A stretch of DNA of 64,000 bases, from NCBI RefSeq assembly GCF_036324505.1, contig NC_086356.1, forward strand, positions 13,315,244 through 13,379,243, written 5' to 3'. Below, piece by piece: positions 35,601 to 48,907 of the stretch. The notes under the pieces were generated by a model. The model was not told the origin of the DNA and searched no databases. It worked only from the letters and a program-made list of their open reading frames with translations. Position 1 is the first letter of the stretch. Each line of letters starts with the position of its first letter. A program made the position numbers and the translations under genes. This DNA comes from Eleginops maclovinus (taxonomy: Eukaryota; Chordata; Actinopteri; Perciformes; Eleginopidae).

Positions 35601-36619
35601 GAGAATGTCAAATGGTTTTATCGCTGAAATATTCCCTCCATGTCGGGCTTTATCTTCTGAATGATTGCTTCAATCAGCAAATCTGTATTAAGGCGCTGTC
35701 TCTTTCAGACACAGTCTTTAATTTCCACTGATATTACATATATAACTCTGCATAGTCTTATTCTTTGGAGCGAGCTGCTTTTGGCTTTCTCTGCTGATCA
35801 ATACGGCCATAAATTTATAGAAGAATAAACCCTGGCCTCCGGGCTAGTTAAACACTCAGCCTGAGGCTACAGGAGGCCTTGTAAATGATCTGTGTGATTG
35901 CAACCTGACAGAACAAGGTTGATAACAGCATAGAGCCATCATAACAACTTGGAAAGAGGAGTAGATGGAGGCATTTAGTGATATTATTGTCTTCAATGCA
36001 CAATCCCAGCCGTTCAAAAGACTTCTGAATTGTTATATGGTAAAAAAAAAGAAGACCCAAGTGGTGGTGCAGAATATTTTATATTTTGAAGAGGAGAGCC
36101 TCCCTCAGGGGTTATAGTGTTCACAAGCAAGCTTGCAGTTTACTTCCAACGTCAAACTGATGTTTAATGCACGATTTTGAATGTGTTAGATATAATTTAA
36201 TGTCTCAGCAAACTTGCAATATCTCCCCGACTTTGGGATAGATTGCTTTTAATTTGTCACTGGCATACCTGTAGGTTAGAGGATGAAGCCTACTGTTCTT
36301 GATTGTCCTCTGACTTTCCTCTAGTGCCACCACACAGTCATTTTTTAATCAAATGTCTCGAGGCAATATTATTCCTATCAACCTTAGCCACACCAATGTC
36401 TAATGTTTAACTATTTATTGTGAACGTGGTTAACCTATGAGTGCTCAACGTGCTGGTTGGCAGTGCTGTTGTGAGCATGTCAGCATGTCGCTCAGAGCAC
36501 TGTGGATTTGGCTTGTTTAATCACCATTATATAAAGTGTAGTGGCTATAGTGTTAAAACCTGTATTTTCCTTCACTTCAGCAGGTTTACCCAGGCTGTGT
36601 GCAGCCCTAGAGAACTATC

Positions 36620-39600
36620 ATGCTGGCCTGTATCCAGAGACGGCAGAATCTCTCGTCGCAGAGTCTGGCCTGCGCACCCAAAAGCCTTGATGTTCCACCC
36701 CCGCCATTACCGCTGTCAGTTCCCCAACTGCAGCCGTGCAGCCACAAAGGTGAGCTTATATCACGCAGTAAAGACATTTTGCAAGCGAGGACAGATACCA
36801 CAAAGTCTCAGTCTTGGTCATGCTCCTGAGTTACTTTTTAATCAATCATGTTCACCTTGACCTTTTCCGCCTCCAAGTGCACATGCATGGTTTTAGCGGT
36901 GCACCGAGTTTTCAGCAGCTATTCTGGAATTTAAAATAATGGGCCTCCTGATGATGGTGATGCCTCTTAATTGGGCAACTAATCAGAGCACTCCTGCAGT
37001 GCATATGCATGCAGGTCAAAGTGGACTCTAAAATTACAGACTTAATCAAGTGACATACAGGGTAACTAATGATGTTCACATTTTGTGCAGAAAAGCTCCG
37101 TGTCTGTGTTGTTTGACCTTCATCATGACTGATTATACTGCAGTCTCTCAAAGGTTGAGTGGGTGTCTCAACCTAACATGGAGTGACATTTGTGATTAGA
37201 TTTCTTTGGGTTAATTGATGGAATGCGACTTATTTACAGATTCTGTTCATGGTCAGAAACTGCCTTATTAATGTTATTCACTCTACATCTATATTATTTG
37301 TGCAGATGTTTTCCAGGACGGTCTAGAATCACATAATGAGATCATAGTAGCAGAAATAGTCATTATGCTGTTGTTTGCTTTTCCCGATTGCTTTAAACAT
37401 TGGCTGATGTCTTTATACTATGATGCTGGCTCTGGTTTGAAGCTATTTTGAAGATCTATAACTACCCATTTACCCAGCTGGGTGTATATTGAATCATTAT
37501 GAAACCTCCTGAATGATATGCTCCTTTAAAGATCCTTGGTAAAGCTATTGTGCTGTTATTATTTTAAGCCTATGTTGTCATATATATAATTTGATTTGTT
37601 TAGATCCATGGAAGGAGTTTGCTGCAGAAGCTCACAGTGATCATTATACATGAAATGAAACAGGATGGCTCATAACATAGTTTCATAGAAGGCAAGACAT
37701 TGCAAATATTGACTGGTAACTTTATGTACAATCTCTAACGGTGTCACCATAATTTGATTATCAATGTTAGCTTAGCAAATGTGACACACATGCACATTTG
37801 TCTGCATTGCAGGGCAGTGGTCAGGATTATATTTTCTGACTCATCATGTCGCTAGTAAATGTTCTGTTCATTTGCATGAGCCTGCATTATTTCATATCTT
37901 TTTTTTTGCTTTGTAATGAAATCTAATCTTCCTCGAGTATGTATTACACAGTGAACATAATTTGTGAGGTATAAAAGGCACAGCATTATTCTCAGGTGAC
38001 CCTGTAGTGATCAGATTTCCTCAACACCTGCACAAACAAACAGGTGCTTTCCATTAGTCTGGATAATTAGACCTGTTTTCCGCCGGATTCATGCTTGGGG
38101 TTCTCTGAGGTAGCCAAACTGCACATATTTAAAGCACCATAAAAGCCTTCTTGATCTAACAGGTGCCACACGACTAACAGCAGCGTCCGGGAGATGTATA
38201 AATACCCACTCATCCCTGGAGATGAGGTCTAATCAGCCAAAATAAGTGAAAACACCTGTGTTCTCATGGTGACAGACTATGTAGGTAATTACCAAAAAGC
38301 ATAGATATATTTTGTATGCATGTCTTCTGTATGAACTAGCCAAGCAATGTGTATCCATCTGTACTCTTATTTTAAATTGTGAAAACCTCCCCGTTACGCT
38401 CCATCTCCTCGTCTCCCATCTATCTCCTCAGGTGAAGTGCCTCTTTGTCTTTTTCGCCATTAAATATTAATTGGGAATCAATGGCGCACTTGTCTTCTAA
38501 ACGCTGGAACAGAAGGGGCTAGTTTGCCTCAGGCAGAACCAGGGGTACGTTTGTCATCCTGTTTACCTGCAGGGCCTTACCCCCCACCCCCCTTTTGAGT
38601 TTTATGTACTCCGACTTTGTGCAGTGCAGCACCCTCCAGCTCAGCCTGACATTTCAAACACAACCGCAGGGAATAGACTGCTGATGGGAGCTCAGTCTGT
38701 GTGGCCTCTTCATTAAACGACTCGCTGTTGGATTGAGTTAAATAGGGACAGTCTTTAGTCGCTGCTGCGCCTTTCAAAGCCATTTCCATTTTTAGCTATC
38801 AATAAATGGAAGGCACAGGACATGAAAGCTCTCAGCCCCAAGAACCCATGTGAGTGATTTCTGGGAAACTAGGAATTATGTGATGAGAGTGAATGAGAGC
38901 TGCTCTCTGCTATCTCAGCTTGAAAGCACAGGCGCTGGAAATGCTTTTTCCCACGCTGCTGGCCTGTGCTTGGGTCGGCTCTGAGAGGCGAAAGTTTGCC
39001 CAAGCTGGGCCAAGCAGCACAGAAACAAATGAGGAGTGACACTGGTGCAAAGGAGTATTCGCCTGAGCCTCTCCGAGCACACATAACTAAGTGTTCAACC
39101 CCGAGGTTACGCTGCTCTGTGAGCACCCTTCATGCAGAGATCACTGACATGGAAGGAGGGAGGCATGAGAAAATGGGGTGAATGAGTGTCTTTATTCTTA
39201 TTTGTGTGTGTTTACGGAAGAAGTTGTAAATAGAGTATAAGTGAGATTTAAGAGACTGTGTTCTGGTGTCAGCAGGCCTTCTGTGTCTACTTTTCTTGCT
39301 TCACTTATCTCCATCTAATAGTCCTCTGGGTGGCTGGGTTGAGAAGACCACATAGAGGCATTAACTGCAATCTCCATTTAACCCCATGATAGATAAATGT
39401 AAATGCACAAGCCCAGTGACTATGCTGCTGACACTTGATCTTTGTACTTATAACACTTATCAGACCAGTATAAACTTGTTGTGAATCATTCAGTGAAAAA
39501 CTAAGAGAATTAGCATTAAACTCTGAGCTTTTTATGCTCCTTTAAGCCCATTGTTTTGGTTTTACGATGCCTTTATGGCTCACTATTGCAAAATTCAGAA

Positions 39601-42600
39601 TGCTTCATTGTTGCATTATGGAATAAAACACAGAGCTGTTTTTTCTGAATGTATTTCAAATGTACCCATCTGACAGATTCCTCAACAACATTATGTTTTT
39701 TAATTGAAAATGCTCTAATGGAATCGTATTTCACACCTCATGTCTTATACCTTCTAAATTTTCATTAAAGAACCAGATACTTTCTAACACCGTTTTTACT
39801 TACACCGAGTTTTATGTCCATTCAAGCTGTAAATGTTTAGTTAGTTTATATTATAATGTACATATAATGATTAAATTACTAGATTTATTTCTCAATTTTG
39901 ACCTGAATTGAGAGGGAAAAGCTAGCAGCTGCTGCTTTTAATGTTATTACTCCATCTAATCAGCACATAGTCAATTGCAGAGGCCCGTCTCAAAGAGATG
40001 AATGAAGTCAGGGCCAATTAATTACATGGCTCTAATGACATAGAAGAGGTTGCCATGGTAATAGAGACATAGGTTCTACATGCATTTGGGACAGTGCTGT
40101 GTTGAGTCCCTGGTTATTAAGGTGGGAGAGAGTATTTTAAATATCAAGATTATTGCTGCTGTAAACAAATATCCATGCCCGCTGAGAAACACTGTTCTGT
40201 AATTAACCGCCAGTTCTCAGTGCCATGTTCCTGCTGAGGATTAGACGCTGGTAAACATGTTATCGCACCAAAGTGTTGCATGATAAGTGTTCAGCACAAC
40301 ATCAAAGACCTGTGGGATTTCATTTCTGGTGGTTCAGCTCTCATGCATGGATATTAACAAGGAATAATGTATGCATTTTTAGTTTTTATCTCATGTGGGA
40401 ATGTGGTGGTCATTCTAATGGCTCTCTTATGTTATCCCTCTGGGTATGTAATATTTGGAAGCTGTGGTTTTGCAAACGCAATGTGCATGTCCAACTGCCG
40501 TTTTCAGCTCTGCCTCTGGGGCTTGTTTTGCCCATAAATTAGTGATTAACTGAAACTGCTTCGAAACAATGAGGTCTCCGCTCTAATCTGGGGGGAAATG
40601 GCTTCAAGTGTGACCACGGGAAAAAGATTAGCCAGTTTAAAGTGGCACAAAGCATTGAGTGGGATTGTATGGGGGTGGAATCAGGCTTATGAAAGACCAT
40701 TTATATATAACTGAATGGTTAGAAGTCAATGTTGTATCCCTCCTTAATATTTCCAGGCTAATACTACAATAATCTATTTTCTTTAAGTCACAAACGCGCG
40801 CACACACACACATAATAAATCAGGCCTAGTGGTGATTGAGAGTTTATAATTGGCCCCCTACCCCCAACTGTGCAAGTCCCCTGCATGGAAAGAGGAAATC
40901 GGGATTAGGTGTTTCCTATGAAAGTGTGCCAGTTTTGCTCAGCATGGTGCCACAACAGTTGAGCAGCATGTTTAATGCCCCCTTCCAACCCAGAAAACAT
41001 TCAAGCCTGGCTGCGGGGACCATTAAATCTATCCACCGAGGATTGCAGATGCATCAGTGTCATTACTGCTGATTTTGAGGAAAAGAGGAAGATAAACAAG
41101 CTTTTTCAATCCTGCGTAAACTACTTCAATCAAAAAGCAAGTGGGGGAAAATGTAAAGGGTCAAAGAATTTGAATTTGTAAGCACTGCATGATGCTCTGG
41201 GGCAAGGTTGTTTGCTAAAAGTGGCTGGTGCTCTATTTTCTGTGCTGTTTTTCATCCGTGCCTGTGCTCTCTTGTCAGAGTGAAGCAGCGTGCAGTCTGC
41301 AGGTTCAGGGTGATTAAGTGCTTAAGGTCAGACTGCTAATTATCTTCCTGACGTTCCTTACCTGACAATAGCTGCCATTTCCCCGTTGTCATGTGAACAG
41401 CCTCATATTTGTTTCCATGTCTCGTCGTTAAACCACAGAATGTTGTTATTTGTCTACAGTGGTTGTCGATAACAAAAAAAACATCACAAAAGGGATACAT
41501 ATTTGAGAATCTAAAAGAGAAACAGACGTGTTTGTTAACTCATAAAATAAGACCTGTTTTGGGTTTGTCTTTAATGTATGCACAACATTTCTTGTGACCT
41601 ATGTGCTTATGATAACGTACTAAAAATGCAAACCTACTTTAATATAGGCATGAATAATTTCCTCTCCTTAGGGCAACATGATTAAAGGAACCAGTCCGTG
41701 TTGGAATTATAACATTCTCATCTGCTAGGTGAAAATATTTACTAATTTAGTGGCTCATGCATTTTTGTGCCGCAGTTCCAAATGCCTGGGATAGAAAGGG
41801 GGCCAAGAAGCTGACTGAGATAATAATTATGTTCCTCGGCCTTATTTGAACATTGTACTTTTATTTGTTTGCTTGTTTTCAGGATAAAGGACAAAGTTAG
41901 CATTGGCGACTAATGCATGTTTATAAAAATACTCAAATAACCTCTTTTAACACCTTCAAAGAACCATAGAGGTTATACTTGATGCACATCTTCAATTATC
42001 ACTGTCACCAGTATGCATGTGCCCTCATGTTGAGTTTGGGTAAAGCAGCACAGTATGCTGCTTGGCATTTCCAGAGGGAAAGAGTGCCAGATTGTAATTA
42101 ATGAAGCACACATTTTAGACACTTTTTAACTTGGGTGTGTTTTGCAGGAAGCAAGATTGTAAAGACTGACTTCAAGGTAAAGTTTTACAGCCACCACATG
42201 CTTTGGGACACATGCTGTGTTCAGTTTACGGCCGTTTAACACCACTGATTGGTATGAAAGTCCCCGAGATTGTGACAATTACCTCTGGTTGTAATTTAGA
42301 GCAGCGTGTAGTGTCTGATCATGGTTTAACACCATTTGCTTCTGTCAGGATCGGGTAAAATGATCCCCTTTCTATGCATATGTCTCAGTAGCTGTCCTCC
42401 GATGATAAATATGTGAATGCAGAGTGGGGATGGCCTATTTGCTAATGAGGTTTCCATAGTGCCGCAGCCACAGTGGGAAGTGCAGCTGTGTTGTGTCTCC
42501 ATGGCTCTGACAGGGTTGTAATCTCCCGACCAACAATATCAGACACCCTGTGAAGACGTGTTAGCATTCAAAGCGTTTGAAGTGTTTGTGGAACAGCAAG

Positions 42601-45427
42601 CCAATCGCAGCATGCAGAGCTGCACATCGACATTTTACTGAACAACAAACGGCTGAAATGCTTGTTTTGCTATACCATTTATCTTTTAATTGAGCAATAT
42701 TATCCTATGCTGAACACAGACAAGATTAGTGCGGTGGTGTCTGCTGTCGGATTTATGATTTTTATAAATGAGTCTTCTCATCATCCAAGCTGGTGGTTAT
42801 GAAGCTCTTCTACGTGTCATTTCTGGTAATAAATATTCAGCTTTTAGCCATAGGGCAAATATCATGATTGCAGCTGTTACCTCTTTTACATCTTGATTTT
42901 GTACACAGTTTGAACACCTCTCCAACATCCCAGAAGTCCTGGTTTTCTATTGCGGCAGTACACCTCGCTACATAATAAGCAGTGTTTTGCTTTGTTATAT
43001 TTCTCTGTAGAATTCATTCATGCTTTTGGCACCTTGGTGCTGTTCCTTCAGTTCCGCTGGGAGATTGCTGGATGGATTGAGTACTCTACCTTACCTTTTT
43101 TCCTCCATTTTATACACCCAATTTCTTTCTTTCATGAGATGGATCTTGTAGATTGATTCATTTTCACAGTCGGGAGGCTCACTGTAGGACTGAAATGAAA
43201 TGAACTCCCAAATCAATTTCAAATGGGAACAACAAGTGATCTCTCCCCTGCATAGCTGGAATTGGTTTTGTTATTGAAAATGAAATGAAGTGTTTTGTTT
43301 TTATTTTGCGCCCCTTTTATTGCAGATTACTGCCTTGTTCTTTTGCCTGCTATGATTTCTGCTGTATAGGTTGATTTCAGCGCCTTTTCTCTTTTTGTCA
43401 GGTGTTCCATAAAAGTGTCACTCTGAAAGGTGGCGGTAATTTCTACCAGGTGATTTATTGTTTTTAAATGGGACGCCTTTTCCACCTTTCCTTTGTCGCC
43501 GGGAGTTAAGCAGGCATGAAATTGCCAGAATAATAGTGTTTAAATCCAATCTTAGTTTGTCCCTTCAGCTTTCCCACACACAATTCAATCAGCGGTGCTC
43601 TTTGTGATTGCTCTTTTCCATCTGCATCAACTTTTCCCTCACAGTTTAGGCTCCAAGCTTTCACAGTAGAATCGGTTCAGGTTCATAAAAGCATAAAGTG
43701 GAACCAAATTTCATAGGCAGGAACCAGTGTTGCTTGAATCCTGCTGTGGCTTAACGGCTAAATGTCATCCATTAAATCTCATTGGAGCCATTTCAGTAAA
43801 ATGAGGTCCTCCCTCCTCCTTTTCCCAATTCCTGCATTTTGATTTCCCAGGGTAACCTAATTTTGGGTTGAACTAAGTCTGAAATAATTTCATTAGGCAC
43901 CTATCAAACAGGCCTTGAGGTGTTTCCCTCCTTTAAATTCATTTATAGGGCATGCTGATGTCTACATTATTCTCAAAACAGGTTTCAAATTAAACAACAG
44001 AAAAGATTTCTCTGAGCTGATTGAAGGCTAATCATTACTTTCTGTCTGCTTTCTTCCCAGGCGAGCCAGCCTCCATGATTTCTCGGTACCCTTCTCCTGC
44101 ACAGTTGGATGCTTTTGCCCAGAAGACTGCCAACAACCCGCTGTCCATCAAAATCTTTCAATCTGAGGTCCGGGTGCCACAGCATAAACAGCTAAACAAA
44201 ACCGTCAACGGGTTAGACACGACAGGCACACGCTGTAGCTCACACCTGTTCTCAGGAGGCCACCAGGGGTTGTTGGCCATCATCAAAGCCTCTGTGGCCG
44301 TCAAAGGTGTGCTAAAAAACTCAGAGGGCAGGAGGACTAAACATGTAAACAGCCAGACTTCTGCGGCACCGTACAATAATCCTCTGAATAATGGCTACAC
44401 AGTCAGACACGGGCATAAGGCCTATCATATAAGCTCGTGTAAGCCCCATGATGTTCCCATTGAGACACTGTGTTCCAGCGCAGGCATGGCCTCCGGAGAT
44501 CAGAGCCTGGCCCCCCAGTCTGAGCTGGCAGAGGTTCAAAGCTTGATGAGGCAGATGATCCGAGTCCCCCACAGCCAGGCCCTGCAGCTGGGGGGGGAGG
44601 CTCGAGCCAGCCCCTCTCTGCAGGCTGTGGCTGCAGTGGCACACTCAGACTCAGACTTTGTGCTGGGATTGCCTCCCCAGAGCAGTCTCGCATTCACAGG
44701 GGCGGTGCTACCTACACAGAGTGCAGACAGAGCCAAAGCGGGATACTTGGAGAAGGGAGAGTACCCAGTGTGGCAGCATAAGCATCAAATCCATCCGCCC
44801 TATCAGCAGGGAGCCATGAGGATGTACAGCTTGAGTAACGGCGCTCAGAGGCACAGAGACGCCGGGGTCGGCCAGTCTCCTGAAACCTGCCTCCCTTTGC
44901 CGTGCTCCTCGCAGATGTCGTACAGGCCCCATCCTGCCAGTCTGGAGCATGTCAGCAGCTCGTCTCTCAACTGCGCCGCCATGCAGGGGGAGTTCTCTAT
45001 GGGACAGTACTACGCGCCTCTCTGGGACAGCACCCCTAATAGCGACTGTTATCCTTCTCAGGTGCTGGCGACGGCTACATGTGCGGGCAAGCCTAGAGAC
45101 CTGGGGCTCTCACATCCCCATCTCCACCCAAACCGCCACCCACACCACCAACCGCAGAGACACCAGCCGCAGCTCCACCCTCCTCTCCCTCATCATACCC
45201 AGGCCTACAGCACAGACCAAAACTTCTGTTGTGGGCTGCCTAGTTCCAGCCTGTGCCACGCTGCGGTACTTAGCAGCAGCCTGCAGTCTCTGGAGTGCCT
45301 CATCAGTGAGATCCACCCTCCCTGCATCAAAGAGAGCATGCTGGGCCGTGGTTACCAAGCCATGGGGATGCCTCCGCTACTGGAGCACCACCAACAAACA
45401 CACATCCAGCTGCCCGTCTACAGATAA
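36620..45427 (+). CDS. fam222a: FAM222A (aggregatin-like) family protein, complete
   Basis: Two coding exons, 36620-36749 and 44061-45427, with a GT-AG intron of 7311 bp; together 1497 nt, 498 aa. Exon 1 starts MLACIQRRQNLSSQSLACAP, matching the family start MLACLQ and the LACPSKSLE-type motif. Exon 2 carries the conserved block RYPSPAQLDAFAQK, NPLSIKIFQSEVRVPQHK and TVNGLDTTG, then GLLAIIKASV. The conserved end is SSSLQSLECLISEIHPPCIK, then a short linker to HIQLPVYR. The middle is low complexity and His/Pro/Gln-rich, probably disordered. Human FAM222A is 452 aa. The C terminus resembles FAM222A far more than FAM222B. An acceptor (CTTCAGCAG) shortly before the ATG indicates an upstream non-coding exon. 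Family knowledge: FAM222A is brain-expressed and reported to bind amyloid-beta; its molecular role is poorly defined. It is transcribed towards gltp (tail-to-tail). Confidence 0.92.
36750..44060 (+). other. fam222a: fam222a intron, non-coding, regulatory-looking
   Basis: A 7.3 kb intron between the two coding exons with no coding exon, no transposon and no RNA gene recognised. Several stretches are rich in compact factor-like motifs: octamer ATTTGCAT at 37870-37877, an RFX X-box at 40049-40062, TAATTA-type homeobox sites near 40017, and a CACCTG/CAGGTG-rich block at about 43395-43460. Such large introns in otherwise compact fish loci often hold conserved enhancers. Conservation itself cannot be judged from one sequence. 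Confidence 0.6.
40049..40062. promoter_or_regulatory. RFX X-box motif in the fam222a intron
   Basis: GTTGCCATGGTAAT is a near-perfect palindromic X-box (consensus GTTGCCATGGYAAC), with one mismatch at the last base. About 30 bp upstream lies CAATTAATTACA, a homeodomain-type cluster. Confidence 0.45.
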
Positions 45428-48400
45428 GAGACGGCGGGGCTGCCAAACAACGGGACGCAGAAGTGACAAACCTTTTGTAGAGGATGGAAGTTTGGACGTC
45501 TGTGAGAATGAGACATGGGTTTTTAGTTTGTGCATGTACTGTATTTGTAGAAGGCTTTGTGTTATGAGCCTGAAACAGTAACTGATAATCAAGACTCAAG
45601 ATACAGGTTTATCTTATGGACTGTCCATGTTCTATTTTTTATATCTGAAATGGCCATCATGTATGCCTGCTGTTCCACATTAACTATTGATGCTGAGCAG
45701 CTAATCAGAATTTCCCATTTCATTTTAACTTGTATGTATTTTGCAGATGTTTTGATTCCCCTGTAGGCTTTTACAAAAATGTAAATGAACTGAACTGAAA
45801 TAATCATTGGTACCCCTCTGAAAACATTAACTTGAATCTGGAAAGGAAAGTTTTGTGAGTATATGTTTACCTTAAAATGGTTTCTTATTAGAACATTCCT
45901 AAATATTAAATGAACGTTTGCTGCTTTGTTGTGTTACTCAAAACCTTCATCCGCCAGGCTTCTGAGCTATGATGCAACTTAACTGGCCGCTGTATGGGGA
46001 AACATTTTGGTCATTTGTATACAAATTTGAGTATATGATTTAGTTATGCAGCCATAGAGAAAGTTATTAACATTTGATTGTTTTCATGTATTCATGCTCA
46101 GCACAATATATTACGACTGTTGCATATCCAAATCAACACTGTGGCGATTCAGGCCAAGCAAGATGTGCCCTCTGTTTTGATTTTAAGAGATTTTTTCGAC
46201 TTTTTTCTTGAATGAAATAATCTTTGAAGGGTTGTGACCCTGTTACACAACACCTGGGTGTATATGAGTGCCATGTTAGAGAGCAGGCCACCTTATATCT
46301 TCTTTGTAGGGCTACATTATCTCCGATGGTGTAAGATGTATGACTGAGTAGTTCTTTGTGTGTCTGCACTGGTTCTGTAATAATATTTATTTATGTCAGC
46401 CTGTTGAGTGATAAGGCGAACTGTCTCTATAATTATAAAGTGCAATTATTATATATGAAAATGTGAGCGCTCTCCATGAAGTATGTTGTTGGAATAACTA
46501 CATTTTGCAATGTACGACCCTAATCCCTCAACCCTTCTTTGCCTCTTCTTAATAAGGATTGTCAAGTAAATGAAATTTTCTAAACCCAACATATAGTTTG
46601 TGTAACTGCGCATTATTATTAATTATCTGACTTGCAATTGAGGATTATAAAATTAGTATATTCATGAACGATAATGTAGTTGTGTAAAGATGAGTCATAT
46701 TTCTGGTTTTGCTGCAAAGGGATATAAGGTTTAACCACCTGGCAAGTCTTTATTCTTCAATCATCTATCTCATTTTTATTAATATCTCTTTTCACTGCAG
46801 GATCTCAGGTTGTAATGGGATGTAAATCAATCCTTAGCTGGATGGTATCGGACTGGTTCCTCTATATAGGATTTGAAAAAGCTAATTTTGTTACAGTGAA
46901 TTACGTTAGTCTAGATGGATGGATATCGCTTGAGGCAGAAGACATTGAATACTTCAAAATACATATGTGGAAATGAAAATGTTCAGGCCCTCTCCTCTAA
47001 AATTACATTTATGTATGAAAAATACATGCTTTCTCGAAGATGGATCCACAGTAATATTGCTGCGCGCATTATGTATAAATGGGCTTGCTGTTATCCAGCT
47101 ATTAAATTGCTAATCGTAGATGGCGGTGTGCCTGCCTGCACCTCTTATTTTGCTTCATTTGTCTTCCTAAATTGGATGCTATAGCGGTAATTTGGTTTGG
47201 GTCGCCATAGACATAAAACGCAAACCCATTCTTAGTACACCATTATAAAACAAATAAGCTGGATGGCGTGAATAATGGCATTAGATGCACTGTTGGGAAT
47301 GAATCTGCAATTTTCAATTGATGACCTCATTGTAGATAACCTATTCCAGAGTTAAAGGTCAGTGGCTTTGTCATTGAGGCATTGTCGTAAATGATTTCCT
47401 GTCTTTAGCCTATTGTGTCCTGGCTTAGCTTGGAGCTTTTCCATCCTATCTGTCAGTCGGAACAGGCCAGGCCACTGTGCTGATAAACCTACAGGATTAC
47501 AGACATGCTGCTCTTGCTCTCGCACAGAGACGATTAGCTCAGGCTCCTCTGGGAGAGGAACCAGAGCCACTCTGGCCTCTGGGACACACTTCAGATAAGT
47601 AAGACTGGCCAGAGGAAAAGGCTGGTTGATATGGGGGATTAGGAGACACGAAGAAGGGAGAGTATTTTCCTCCAATTTACAGCGGATGTTTGAGTGTTCA
47701 AAATCAGTTTTGTTAAAAAAAAAAAGAGAGTCAGCAATCAGCTTGAGAAATGTCTCTCAGAGAGCAAATCAATTAGTGGTCAACCAAAAGAGCTTTTGAA
47801 AATGCACAACCCACTCTTGCAAAATTACAATCATAAATCAGAACTGGTGTTTAGAGTCATTTAAGATCTGGCTATGACTGGAACTGTATCCATAGTGCAT
47901 ATATTTTTTTCTTTCTTTCCCTGAACATAATTTAAAATATGTTATGCATTAGCTGGAACACAGATGCGATTAAAACAAGTAAATATCGCCACCTAGTGAA
48001 ACATTCATGAACTGTAAGAGGTATTTATTAAGAGTCATACCACTAGGTAGTTACACTTGTGTTTTTATTTTAAGTCATACTTTAAAATCTCGTGATTAGA
48101 ACACGTTTGATCATACTTCATAACAAGCCTGTTCATACAGAAAATGCAGATATAAGTTATTAATACACGTGTGGGGTGATGTACTGCTAACATGAATCAT
48201 TTGGTTTGACATTGTTATGCTGATTAAAGAAGTCACATCAGATCTGACAGAGGAACAAGATAGGCTATAGAACCACAGATACAATACAAACAAAGGTCTT
48301 ACACACCTTCTATTGTACATGAACACACTGCAATCAGGTTAAGCCCTCTGATAAAATATGTCTGGCTCTGCTAAATTTTATCTTTGTAGGTAAAATGGAT

Positions 48401-48907
48401 TTGCACACATCTAGATTTGTTTTCTTAGCTTAGTGTATTAGTGCAGTAACACCAAGGCACAAGTGGAATAATGCACAGTTGAAATGAGCTGTTAAATTGA
48501 CATTACTTCAAAGGCTGCTCCCAGGTGATCAGTGGAGGTGACTACAGGGTTCAGGAGGTAGAGAACATTTGAAAAGTAAGGTTTTAACGAATATTATGAC
48601 ATGTTACAGTGTTTGCAGTCTTGTAAAGTAGGTGATATTCCACCTGTTTTTGTCATAAATAAACGCACACGATAACATCCTTCTGCAGAGTAAGAGCTGT
48701 AAAAAAAAAAATAGCCCTTTGATATGTTTTTCAATCTAAGGCATTTTCATGATTTTAAGACCAAATATTACGCAGTCATTTTTAAAAGGCATGATAAAAG
48801 TATTTATAAATACCACACTGACAGAAAACAATGTAATTCAATTAAAAACACCTTTGAAAAGTCGACTCGTCTGACCCGTGAGAGAATTTCACAGATGTCC
48901 CGGGACG
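45428..48907. other. fam222a 3'UTR, intergenic sequence and gltp 3'UTR
   Basis: AT-rich sequence between two converging genes. An ATTAAA hexamer at 45904-45909 (plus) is one possible fam222a polyadenylation signal; later ones cannot be excluded. For gltp, minus-strand AATAAA hexamers occur near 48024-48070. No extra gene was recognised. In human, TRPV4 lies in this position; no ion-channel exons were seen here. Confidence 0.5.
47984..47999 (-). promoter_or_regulatory. CTCF-type motif, minus orientation
   Basis: Read on the minus strand, TCACTAGGTGGCGATA matches CCASYAGRKGGCRSYV at 14 of 16 positions. Its orientation faces the perfect plus-strand motif at 25722-25737, so the pair is convergent around fam222a. 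Confidence 0.4.

Larger units (their letters stand above)
25738..36578. other. Long non-coding interval between cplane1 and fam222a
   Basis: About 10.8 kb with no convincing coding exon; open frames here are short and show no recognisable domain. It must contain the fam222a promoter and any 5'UTR exon, which I could not place. GC-richer blocks that look unlike random AT-rich spacer occur at about 28340-28780 and 29500-29720. Short CA/GT tracts occur at about 32930-32946 and 33422-33434. No transposon was recognised in it. Confidence 0.6.

Noticed and set aside
44949..45581. Plus-strand open frame of 210 codons
   Set aside because: It is a +1-frame shadow of fam222a exon 2. The true frame has the conserved FAM222A C terminus.
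25468..46169. Shared 16-base word AGATGTGCCCTCTGTT at about 25468 and 46154
   Set aside because: One exact 16-mer pair in 64 kb is about what chance allows, and the flanks do not match.
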